Assembly: GCA_017469605.1 (NCBI GenBank)
Contig: JAFUGB010000427.1
Coordinates: forward strand, 1-6,180
DNA from: Clostridia bacterium
GTDB taxonomy: Bacteria; Bacillota; Clostridia; Christensenellales; Aristaeellaceae
DNA: 6,180 nucleotides
Reading direction: 5' to 3'
Part shown: positions 1 to 6,148 of the stretch, piece after piece
How positions within the stretch are numbered: the stretch's first letter is position 1
Layout: the number at the start of each line of letters is the position of its first letter
Notes under the pieces: model-generated
What the model saw: only the letters and a program-made list of their open reading frames with translations
Database searches by the model: none
What the model was told of the DNA's origin: nothing
Program-made: the position numbers and the translations under genes

Positions 1-1434
1 GAGGAGGAATCCCATCGTTTTGTTGTTTACAATCCCAAGAATGATACGCCCTATGCGGTGGTGCAGGGCTGCGGCGCAAAAGAGGTGGACGCCTGCGTCC
101 GCGCGGCGGATCATGCCTTTCATCACGTATGGAAACGGCTGTCGCCCCATGAGCGCGGCGTATACCTGAAAAAGGCGGCGCAGGCGTTGCGAGGGCAAAG
201 CGAATTGATCGCCCGCATTGAAACGGAGGAAGAAGGCAAGCCTTTGGATGTATCGGCCAACGACGTGCGCCGCTGCGCGGAGGCTTTCGATTTCTTCGGT
301 GGGTTGATCGGCAATCTGCCCAGCGATCTGTATGAACTGGGCGCCATCAACGCGGAGATCTACCTGGAGCCTTTCGGCGTGGTGGCGGGCATCGTTCCCT
401 TTAACTGGCCGCCGCTGCACGCGGGAGCGAAAATTGCCCCGGCGCTGGCGGCTGGCAATACCGTGGTGATCAAGCCAGGCGATCAGGCGCCCTTGGCCGT
501 GATGAAAATCGTAGAGATCGTGCAGAGCGTGTTGCCCGAGCATGTGCTGGAGCTGATCGTGGGCCCCGGGCTGGAAACTGGCATTGCTCTGACCCAGCAT
601 CCGCTGGTGCGAAAAATTTCCTTTACCGGTTCGGACAACGGCGGCCGCGCCATTTTGAAGCAAAGCGCGGATAATCTGACCCCATGCATCATGGAGCTTG
701 GTGGCAAAAACGCCTTTATCGCCCTCTCTGACTGCGATTTGGAGCGCGCGGTGAAAACGGCTTTCGAGGGTGCGTTTTATAACTGCGGTGAGGCATGCAC
801 CGCTACCTCGCGCATTCTGGTAGATCGCAGCATCCTGGAGTCGTTCACGGCGAAATTCATTGCGCTGATGGATCGCTTGGTGTTGGGCGATGGAATGGAT
901 CCAAAGGTGAACATGGGACCAATGGTGACCCGTGCTCATCAGCAAAAGGTGCTGGCCTATATCGAAACCGGCAAGCAGGAGGGTGCTGTGCTGACCCGTC
1001 AGCTGCCCGTGCCCACGGAGGGAGACCTGACCGACGGCTATTTTGTGGGTCCCACGCTATTTACCGATGTGACACGCGATATGCGTATTGCCCGAGAGGA
1101 AATCTTTGGACCTGTCACCTGCATCATGCCCTTCGACGGGGACGAAGAAGCGATCTCCATCGCTAACGATACGGATTTCGGTCTGATTGCCGTGGTATTC
1201 TCCGAGAGCCATACCCGCGCTATGCGCGTCGTCCGGGCGCTGGATACGGGCAGTGTCTATGTGAACAACTTTTATCGCTTGGGAGCCCAGTGCGTGCCGT
1301 TTGGAGGCAATAAGGCCAGCGGATACGGCCGTGAGCGCTGCGCGGAAACCCTGCTGGAGTTCAGCCGCCCCAAGACGGTGCGCATCCCCTCAGGTTTAGG
1401 CGATATCCCTGCGTGGAAACCAATTCAGGATTGA
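1..1434 (+). CDS. Aldehyde dehydrogenase (NAD(P)+-dependent, non-acylating type), 5' end outside window
   Basis: A cytosolic aldehyde dehydrogenase that would oxidise an aldehyde to its carboxylic acid; the substrate is unknown. The frame is open from the first base. Codons 1-19 (EEESHRFVVYNPKNDTPYA) already match the usual ALDH N-terminal strand, so the GTG at 58 is not the true start and only a few to about 25 residues are missing. Numbering from base 1, visible landmarks are the oxyanion asparagine N135 in PFNWPP, cofactor-binding K158 in NTVVIKPGDQ, FTGS at 208-211, general base E232 in MELGGK, catalytic C266 in GEACTATSR, and EIFGPV from E367. The E232-C266 spacing of 34 equals that of human ALDH2 (268 and 302). 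D161 takes the place of ALDH2 E195, which hints at NAD+ preference. The C-terminus (FGGNKASGYGRE, then a ...SGLGDIPAW tail) is normal. The next gene starts 15 bases after the stop, so co-transcription is likely. Confidence 0.95.
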   Translation, partial: EEESHRFVVYNPKNDTPYAVVQGCGAKEVDACVRAADHAFHHVWKRLSPHERGVYLKKAAQALRGQSELIARIETEEEGKPLDVSANDVRRCAEAFDFFGGLIGNLPSDLYELGAINAEIYLEPFGVVAGIVPFNWPPLHAGAKIAPALAAGNTVVIKPGDQAPLAVMKIVEIVQSVLPEHVLELIVGPGLETGIALTQHPLVRKISFTGSDNGGRAILKQSADNLTPCIMELGGKNAFIALSDCDLERAVKTAFEGAFYNCGEACTATSRILVDRSILESFTAKFIALMDRLVLGDGMDPKVNMGPMVTRAHQQKVLAYIETGKQEGAVLTRQLPVPTEGDLTDGYFVGPTLFTDVTRDMRIAREEIFGPVTCIMPFDGDEEAISIANDTDFGLIAVVFSESHTRAMRVVRALDTGSVYVNNFYRLGAQCVPFGGNKASGYGRERCAETLLEFSRPKTVRIPSGLGDIPAWKPIQD

Positions 1435-1449
1435 CCTGGAGGAAAAGCA

Positions 1450-2976
1450 ATGAGTGATCATCAGCGCTATCTGGAGCGCCAAGCCCAAATACTGCGGGGA
1501 GGGGGAGAAAAGGCGATCCAGAAGCAGCACGACAAAGGCAAGCATACTGCCAGGGAGCGCTTGGCGCTGCTGTTTGATGCCGGCACGTTTCAGGAGTTGG
1601 ATGCCTATGTGCGCCATCGCTGCCCCGATTTCGGCATGCCGCAAAAGGTGTATGACGGCGATGGCGTAGTGGGTGGTTATGGCAAGGTGCATGGGCGCAC
1701 CGTGTTTGCCTATGCCCAGGATTTTACCGTCATGGGCGGCTCCATGGGCGAGGAGCAGGCCAATAAGATTTGCCGCCTTATGGAGCTGGCAATGGATGCA
1801 GGCGCGCCCGTGGTGGGCATGAACGATTCCGGAGGCGCGCGCATCCAGGAAGGGGTCAATTCCCTGGCAGGATATGGCAAAATATTCCGCATGAATACGC
1901 GCGCCTCCGGCGTGATCCCGCAGATCACCGCCATTTTGGGCCCCTGTGCTGGCGGCGCGGTTTATTCGCCTGCGCTGACCGATTTCATCTTCACGGTGGA
2001 TGACGTGAGCCGCATGTTCATTACAGGACCTGAGGTGATCAAGGCCGTCACCCGGGAAGAGGTCAGCGCGGAACGCCTGGGCGGCGCAGCCACGCACAGC
2101 ACCATCAGCGGCAACGCCCATTTCCGGGATGCGACGGAGGAGAATTGCATCGCTCGCATCCGACAACTGCTGAGTTTCCTGCCTTCCCATGCGGCACAGG
2201 CGGCACCGCTGATGGGTATGGGCGAGACAGACGGTGGCCTGCGCCCCGCCCTGGAGCAGCTGCTGCCCCCTGATATCAATAAAATCTATGATATGCGCCA
2301 GGTCATTCGGGAATTGGCCGACGATGGGGAGATACTGGAATCCATGGCCGAGTACGCCCGCAATATTTTGACGGCCTTTGCCCGCGTGGGGGGCATGCCT
2401 GTGGGGATCATCGCTAACCAGCCCCAGGTGCAGGCCGGCTGCTTGGATGTCAACGCATCCGATAAGGCCGCACGCTTTGTGCGTTTCTGCGATGCGTTTG
2501 GCATTCCGCTTGTCACCCTGGTGGATGTCCCGGGATTCTTGCCCGGGCTGCAGCAGGAGGATGCGGGCATCATCCGGCATGGCGCCAAGCTTTTGTACGC
2601 ATACAGCGAGGCTGCCGTGCCCAAGCTGACTGTCATATTGCGCAAGGCGTATGGCGGCGCATACTTGGCTATGTGCAGCAAGCATCTGGGCGCGGACTTT
2701 GTCTATGCCTGGGACAGCGCGCAGATCGCGGTGATGGGCGAGGACGGCGCTGCCAATATCTTGATTCGGGAAGAAAATGACCCGCAGAAACGTAAAGATT
2801 GGAAAAAAGAGTATCGCTCCTCCGTTCTTAATCCCTACCGCGCGGCGGAGCGGGGCTATGTGGACGACGTGATCCTGCCCCAGGAGACGCGACAAAAGCT
2901 GCTTTCTGCGCTGGATGTGCTGCGCCGGAAACGCGAGGATCGGCCTCAGAAGCGGCATGGAAACATTCCGCTGTAA
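1450..2976 (+). CDS. Acyl-CoA carboxyltransferase, PccB/MmdA family (methylmalonyl-CoA decarboxylase alpha or propionyl-CoA carboxylase beta)
   Basis: Carboxyltransferase subunit (508 aa, full family length) that moves CO2 between carboxybiotin and an acyl-CoA, probably the propionyl-/methylmalonyl-CoA pair. The N-terminal crotonase-like half carries GGSMGEEQ, an oxyanion-hole SGGARIQEG around residues 127-135, and GPCAGGAVYSPALTDF at 164-179. The C-terminal half has VDVPGFLPG at 358-366 and the second oxyanion motif RKAYGGAY at 398-405. The HGNIPL ending is typical of the family. The start is fixed by TGGAGG at 1437-1442, seven bases before ATG. In fermenting anaerobes this protein is usually the alpha subunit of the Na+-pumping methylmalonyl-CoA decarboxylase (MmdA); in aerobes the same fold is PccB. 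No biotin-carrier, membrane-decarboxylase or biotin-carboxylase gene is visible here, so the choice between the two stays open. It sits 15 bases after the aldehyde dehydrogenase and 15 bases before the esterase remnant. Confidence 0.92.
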   Translation: MSDHQRYLERQAQILRGGGEKAIQKQHDKGKHTARERLALLFDAGTFQELDAYVRHRCPDFGMPQKVYDGDGVVGGYGKVHGRTVFAYAQDFTVMGGSMGEEQANKICRLMELAMDAGAPVVGMNDSGGARIQEGVNSLAGYGKIFRMNTRASGVIPQITAILGPCAGGAVYSPALTDFIFTVDDVSRMFITGPEVIKAVTREEVSAERLGGAATHSTISGNAHFRDATEENCIARIRQLLSFLPSHAAQAAPLMGMGETDGGLRPALEQLLPPDINKIYDMRQVIRELADDGEILESMAEYARNILTAFARVGGMPVGIIANQPQVQAGCLDVNASDKAARFVRFCDAFGIPLVTLVDVPGFLPGLQQEDAGIIRHGAKLLYAYSEAAVPKLTVILRKAYGGAYLAMCSKHLGADFVYAWDSAQIAVMGEDGAANILIREENDPQKRKDWKKEYRSSVLNPYRAAERGYVDDVILPQETRQKLLSALDVLRRKREDRPQKRHGNIPL

Positions 2977-2991
2977 ATTGGAGAGGATGCA

Positions 2992-3387
2992 ATGGCCGTA
3001 TTGACTGTGCGATATTATGGTCTATGGAGAACGCTGGATGACCTATATAGCGCAGGAGTTGCCCGCGTTGATGGAGGGCTGGTTCCCGCTATTGGTCAAC
3101 CGAAAGGAGCGATTTATCTGCGGTTTGTCCATGGGTGGATGGATCATCGTGCGCCTCTTCCTGCGCTGTTTCATATGGACGTCACTGCGGATTGCAACTT
3201 GACATCCGCACAGCACATAAGCCGATTTTTCCAGTCGCTGCCCGGCGATTCATACCGTCACACCTATTTTGAACAGGAACTGGGCGATCATACCTGGCGC
3301 ATGGGATCATTGGATCGAGGTGTTTTTGCAGCGGCTGCTAAGAAATCGATAAGGAAATATTTTCATCAAAAAGGTATTGATTTTTGA
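2992..3387 (+). pseudogene. Decayed alpha/beta-hydrolase esterase (PF00756-like), two internal deletions with frame changes
   Basis: Remnant of an esterase of the tributyrin-esterase/S-formylglutathione-hydrolase-like family, normally about 250-270 aa. Three homologous blocks lie in two frames. MAVLTVRYY (2992-3018, frame 1) matches the family N-terminus. The block starting YGERWMTYIAQELP and ending in nucleophile motif GLSMGG (3023-3139, frame 2; Ser at 3128-3130) matches the middle. LPALFHM...HTYFEQELGDHTW (about 3151-3300, frame 1 again; His at 3289-3291, possible acid Asp at 3190-3192) matches the C-terminal part. About 80 residues are missing at the first junction and about 70 at the second, by my recollection of the family. 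Frame 1 happens to stay open for 131 codons, with the middle third translated in the wrong frame and without the catalytic serine, so any product should be inactive. The ribosome binding site GGAGAGG (2980-2986, five bases before ATG) survives, which suggests recent decay. It was probably the third gene of the upstream operon. Confidence 0.8.
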
Positions 3388-3400
3388 GTAGAGATCATAT

Positions 3401-3427
3401 ATTATATACATGCATAAAATATATAAT
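3401..3427. repeat. 8 bp perfect inverted repeat, 11-base spacer
   Basis: ATTATATA at 3401-3408 is exactly mirrored by TATATAAT at 3420-3427, and the right arm contains the candidate -10 hexamer. A centre-to-centre distance of about 19 bases suits a dimeric repressor or activator site overlapping the promoter. AT-only arms in such an AT-rich stretch can also arise by chance, so the functional reading is weak. Confidence 0.3.
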
Positions 3428-3452
3428 TTTGTCTTAAAGATATATTTTGATC

Positions 3453-3486
3453 TTGCTGGAAGCCATAGGATCGTGGTTTCCAACAA
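3453..3486 (+). promoter_or_regulatory. Stem-loop in the probable 5' leader of the TRAP binding-protein gene
   Basis: The arm TTGCTGGAAGCCA (3453-3465) pairs with TGGTTTCCAACAA (3474-3486) around the 8-base loop TAGGATCG. Of 13 positions, 11 are Watson-Crick, one is G-U and one (C-A) is a mismatch. No T-run follows, so it does not look like an intrinsic terminator. It lies downstream of the candidate -10 and ends 13 bases before AAGGAAG, so it would sit in the 5' untranslated leader. It could be a DNA operator with dyad symmetry, a leader hairpin affecting translation or mRNA stability, or a degraded regulatory element. I do not recognise it as a known riboswitch. Confidence 0.45.
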
Positions 3487-3514
3487 AATAAAAATCAGAA
3501 AGGAAGTACCCCAA

Positions 3515-4462
3515 ATGAAGAAGCTCATCTCGTTACTCGTAGCGCTGGCCCTGCTGTGCGGCTGCACGGCTGCGCTGGCGGACACCCGTCTGATCATCGG
3601 CTCCGGCCCCATCGGCGGCGCGTTCTATCCCATTGCCGGCGGCATTGCTCAGATCATCAACGATTATGTGGATGGCGTAACCGTGAACGTGCAGGTCACT
3701 GCCGGCGGCATCGAAAACACCCGTCTGGTAGGGCAGGGCGAACTGGATTTGGGCCTGTCCAGCTCCCAGCAGTGCTATGACGCTTACACCAACACCGGCA
3801 TTTTTGAAGGTGAAAACCTGCAGCTGAACGTGCTGGGCACCCTGCATTCCACCGTGTGTCAGATCGTGGTGCTGGCGGATTCCGACATCGTGGACGCGAC
3901 GGACCTGAAGGGCAAAAAGGTTGCCATCGGCGAGGCCGGCGGCGGCGCCGAGCAGCAGTTCAAGGAAATGGTCAATGCCCTGGGATGGACGGAAAACGAT
4001 GTAAACATGGTATATCTGCCCTATGATCAGGCCATGGATCAGCTGGGCGACGGCCTGATCGACGCCGGCTGCGTATACAGCGGCACGCCTGCCGCCTCTA
4101 TCACCAACCTGGCCAGCCGTAAAGACGTGCGCCTGGTGAACATTCCGGAGGATATACAGACCCTGTGGACGGAATCCGTCGATCCCTTCCTGAGCGTGTT
4201 TGAAGTGATCCCCGCCGGCACTTACAGCGGCATGGATGAGGATATTTACACAGCTGTGCAGCGTATTCAGCTGAGCGTCTCTCCCGACATGAGCGAAGAT
4301 ATGGCCTATGAGATCACCAAGGCGCTCTATGAACATCTCGATCTGCTGTCCACCTTCCATGCCTCCGCTGCGACCATCACCCGTGAAGCGGCGGCCCATA
4401 CCGTAGGCGCCGCGCAGCATCCCGGCGCTGAAAAATACTTTAAAGAGGCTGGCCTGGAATAA
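3515..4462 (+). CDS. TAXI-family TRAP transporter solute-binding protein
   Basis: Extracytoplasmic binding protein (315 aa, normal for the family) that captures an organic anion and delivers it to the TRAP permease encoded next. The ATG at 3515 is chosen over the upstream in-frame ATG at 3410. It has AAGGAAG at 3500-3506 and begins a clear signal peptide: MKK, hydrophobic core at about 4-14, then ALA|D at 20-23 as a signal peptidase I site. C17 in LLCGC could instead be a lipoprotein cysteine, but Cys at the -2 position is atypical. TAXI signatures are LIIGSGPIGGAFYPIAGGIAQ (from residue 26), TAGGIENTRLVGQGELDLGL (62-81), LKGKKVAIGEAGGGAE (131-146), the YDQAMDQLGDGLIDAG stretch (170-185) and the C-terminal HPGAEKYFKEAG (302-313). 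Ligands of this group are mostly unassigned; glutamate is known for one thermophilic homologue. The gene is followed by a strong intercistronic hairpin that could raise its expression relative to the permease. Confidence 0.95.
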   Translation: MKKLISLLVALALLCGCTAALADTRLIIGSGPIGGAFYPIAGGIAQIINDYVDGVTVNVQVTAGGIENTRLVGQGELDLGLSSSQQCYDAYTNTGIFEGENLQLNVLGTLHSTVCQIVVLADSDIVDATDLKGKKVAIGEAGGGAEQQFKEMVNALGWTENDVNMVYLPYDQAMDQLGDGLIDAGCVYSGTPAASITNLASRKDVRLVNIPEDIQTLWTESVDPFLSVFEVIPAGTYSGMDEDIYTAVQRIQLSVSPDMSEDMAYEITKALYEHLDLLSTFHASAATITREAAAHTVGAAQHPGAEKYFKEAGLE

Positions 4463-4489
4463 TCCGCGTCGGATAGAAAAAACGAAACG

Positions 4490-4527
4490 AAGGGGAATCG
4501 TCTGCCTGAAAACGGGCGGTTCCCCTT
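4490..4527 (+). terminator. Intercistronic hairpin, partial terminator or mRNA-stabilising stem
   Basis: The arm AAGGGGAATCGTCTG (4490-4504) pairs over all 15 positions with CGGGCGGTTCCCCTT (4513-4527): 12 Watson-Crick pairs and three G-U wobbles, around the 8-base loop CCTGAAAA. TTCTTC-like pyrimidines follow (4528-4532), giving only a weak T-tract. The stem lies 27 bases after the binding-protein stop and just ahead of AAGGAG (4534-4539), the permease ribosome binding site. Such stems are common between binding-protein and permease genes. They let most transcripts end, or survive, with only the binding-protein message. A leaky intrinsic terminator and a 3'-end stabiliser cannot be told apart from sequence alone. 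Confidence 0.6.
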
Positions 4528-4546
4528 TCTTCAAAGGAGAATTCCA

Positions 4547-6148
4547 ATGGAAAGCAAAAAAACGGATATAACGCAAATACTGAAATACATCCTGTATGTC
4601 ATTGCGCTGCTGGGAGGCTTGCTGCATATCTACAACAGCGCCTTCGGCACCATCTCCTCCTTCCAGATGCGCCCGCTGCATCTGGCCATCGTAGGCGTGA
4701 TCGCCGTGCTGATGGAATTGACCAAGCTGAAGGACAAAAAGCATCCCGTCGTGACCTCCGTGATGAACATTGTGATCATGCTGTTCGTGCTCTTCGGCGT
4801 AAGCGAACTGCTGTTCAATTATAATGCTATCGCCAGGACGGCGGGCAACATTACACCCAAGATCGTCGTCTGCTGCACGCTGCTGGTGATCGCCATTCTG
4901 TTCTTCACCGAGCGCAAGGTGGGAAAGGCGCTGCCGATCATCGCCTTCATCTTCATCCTGTACGCACTGTTCGGCCAGTATCTGCCGGGCATCATGGGGC
5001 ATCGCGGCTATACCTATAAGCGCGTGATGTACTTCCTGTACGTCAACGGAAACGGCATTTTCGGCACGGCGCTGGATACCTCCGCTCGCTACCTGGTGCT
5101 GTTCATGATTATGGGCCAGTTTATTGAAATCAGCGGTACGAGCAAGCTGTTCATGGCGCTGGCCGATTATGTATCCAGCAAGCTGCGCGGCGGCGCGGCC
5201 AAATCCTCGGTGGTGGCCAGCGCGCTGTTTGGCACCATCTCGGGCACGCCCATCGCCAACGTGATGGTGACCGGCGCGTTCACCATTCCTATGATGAAAA
5301 AGAGCGGCTTTGAGGCCGATTTTGCGGCGGGCGTTGAGGCCACCGCCTCCACCGGCGGTTTGATCATGCCGCCCATGATGGGCGCCGGCGCCTTCGTGAT
5401 GGCGGAACTGCTGGGCCTGAGCTACTCGTCTATCATGGTCGCGGCCATCATCCCCGCCCTGCTGTATTACTTTTCCATCTATTTGGCTATCGATTTCTAT
5501 TCCGCAAAAAGCGGCATCGGCCGGGTGGAGGAGATCGATATTGCGGAAGTCAAGCAGCGCATTAAAACCTATGCGCACACGATCCTGCCCCTGGCGGCCT
5601 TCATCGTCAGCGTGATCCTGGGTTATTCCGTTTTCCGCAGTGCTATCATCTGCATCATCCTCACGCCCATCATCGCCGCTCTGCGCAAGGAGACCCGCAT
5701 GTCCATTAAGGACGTGCTGGACGGCATTGCCAAGGGCATGATGAGCACGGTCAGCCTGGGCGCGGCCTGCGCCTGCGCCGGCATCATCGTGGGCGTGATC
5801 AGCCTGACGGGCTTCGGTTTTTCCTTCGCGGCGCTGTTGGGTGTGTTCAAGAACATCCCCATCCTGGCGCTGATGATCACGATGCTGGTGTGCATCATCA
5901 TGGGTATGGGCATGCCCGCCGTGGCCAGCTACATGATCACCGCCACCATCGCGGCCAACACGCTGGTCAACATGGGCTTCTCCAACATTGCGGTGCACAT
6001 GTTCGTGTTCTTCTTCAGCTGCTTCTCCTCGGTCACACCGCCCGTGGCGCTGGCCAGCTATTCCGCCGCCGGCCTGGCCCAGACCAATCCCATGAAAACG
6101 GGATACAGGGCCTTCCTGCTGGCGCTGGTGGCCTTCATCGTTCCTTAA
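4547..6148 (+). CDS. TRAP transporter fused permease (4TM/12TM, DctQ-DctM fusion), cut short by an in-frame stop
   Basis: Inner-membrane permease that uses an ion gradient to import the ligand delivered by the TAXI binding protein encoded upstream. The start is set by AAGGAG (4534-4539), seven bases before ATG. The N-terminal DctQ-like portion has about four hydrophobic segments (residues about 10-30, 42-58, 68-90 and 105-122). The rest is the multi-helix DctM domain. Its two related halves show GTISGTPIANVMVTGAFTIP (from 229) with STGGLIMPPMMGAGAF (from 268), and GMGMPAVASYMITATIAA with SSVTPPVALASYSAAG (TPP at 497-499). The frame ends after 533 residues at ...ALVAFIVP. Family members run to roughly 630-650 residues and have F or Y at the next position, where this gene has TAA. 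The same frame then continues with family-like residues. About 100 residues, probably the last two or three helices, would be lost, so function is doubtful. Everything before the stop looks intact. Confidence 0.92.
   Translation: MESKKTDITQILKYILYVIALLGGLLHIYNSAFGTISSFQMRPLHLAIVGVIAVLMELTKLKDKKHPVVTSVMNIVIMLFVLFGVSELLFNYNAIARTAGNITPKIVVCCTLLVIAILFFTERKVGKALPIIAFIFILYALFGQYLPGIMGHRGYTYKRVMYFLYVNGNGIFGTALDTSARYLVLFMIMGQFIEISGTSKLFMALADYVSSKLRGGAAKSSVVASALFGTISGTPIANVMVTGAFTIPMMKKSGFEADFAAGVEATASTGGLIMPPMMGAGAFVMAELLGLSYSSIMVAAIIPALLYYFSIYLAIDFYSAKSGIGRVEEIDIAEVKQRIKTYAHTILPLAAFIVSVILGYSVFRSAIICIILTPIIAALRKETRMSIKDVLDGIAKGMMSTVSLGAACACAGIIVGVISLTGFGFSFAALLGVFKNIPILALMITMLVCIIMGMGMPAVASYMITATIAANTLVNMGFSNIAVHMFVFFFSCFSSVTPPVALASYSAAGLAQTNPMKTGYRAFLLALVAFIVP

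Larger units (their letters stand above)
3388..3514 (+). promoter_or_regulatory. AT-rich intergenic region with probable promoter for the TRAP genes
   Basis: This 127-base gap is the only substantial intergenic space in the window. By my count only about 11 of the first 63 bases are G or C, in sharp contrast to the GC-rich genes around it. A perfect -10-like TATAAT lies at 3422-3427, but the hexamer at the matching -35 distance (about 3399-3404) is a poor match, so the promoter is plausible rather than proven. TTGAGT at 3384-3389 with TATACA at 3405-3410 is an alternative with a short 15-base spacer. The region ends with AAGGAAG at 3500-3506, eight bases before the ATG at 3515. It separates the catabolic-type genes from the transporter genes, so it probably starts a new transcript. 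Confidence 0.45.

Noticed and set aside
58..60. GTG as the start of the aldehyde dehydrogenase
   Set aside because: The 19 codons before it are open and match the ALDH N-terminal strand, and no ribosome binding site precedes it. The true start is upstream of the window.
1396..2958. Open reading frame of 520 codons on the minus strand
   Set aside because: It mirrors the carboxyltransferase gene almost exactly and has a low-complexity composition with no family motif. It is a shadow of codon bias on the + strand.
3017..3202. Separate 61-residue gene carrying GLSMGG
   Set aside because: It is the middle fragment of the esterase, with no ribosome binding site of its own, and after GLSMGG the sequence stops resembling any hydrolase. 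It is better treated as part of the pseudogene.
2992..3387. Programmed frameshifting to make the esterase
   Set aside because: About 80 and 70 residues are missing at the junctions, so no ribosomal slip could restore a full protein, and no slippery heptamer is visible there.
3453..3486. Intrinsic terminator of the upstream operon
   Set aside because: The stem is followed by AATAAAAATC rather than a T-run, so it does not fit rho-independent termination on the + strand.
3410..3514. N-terminal extension of the TRAP binding protein from ATG 3410
   Set aside because: The extra 35 residues would precede a textbook signal peptide, come from the AT-rich promoter-like region, and lack a ribosome binding site. 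ATG 3515 has AAGGAAG at good spacing.
3533..5998. Open reading frame of 821 codons on the minus strand
   Set aside because: It runs antisense to two clear transporter genes. Its translation is rich in His, Gln, Asp and Gly with no recognisable domain, as expected from the reverse complement of GC-ending codons. It has no credible start context and spans an intergenic gap.
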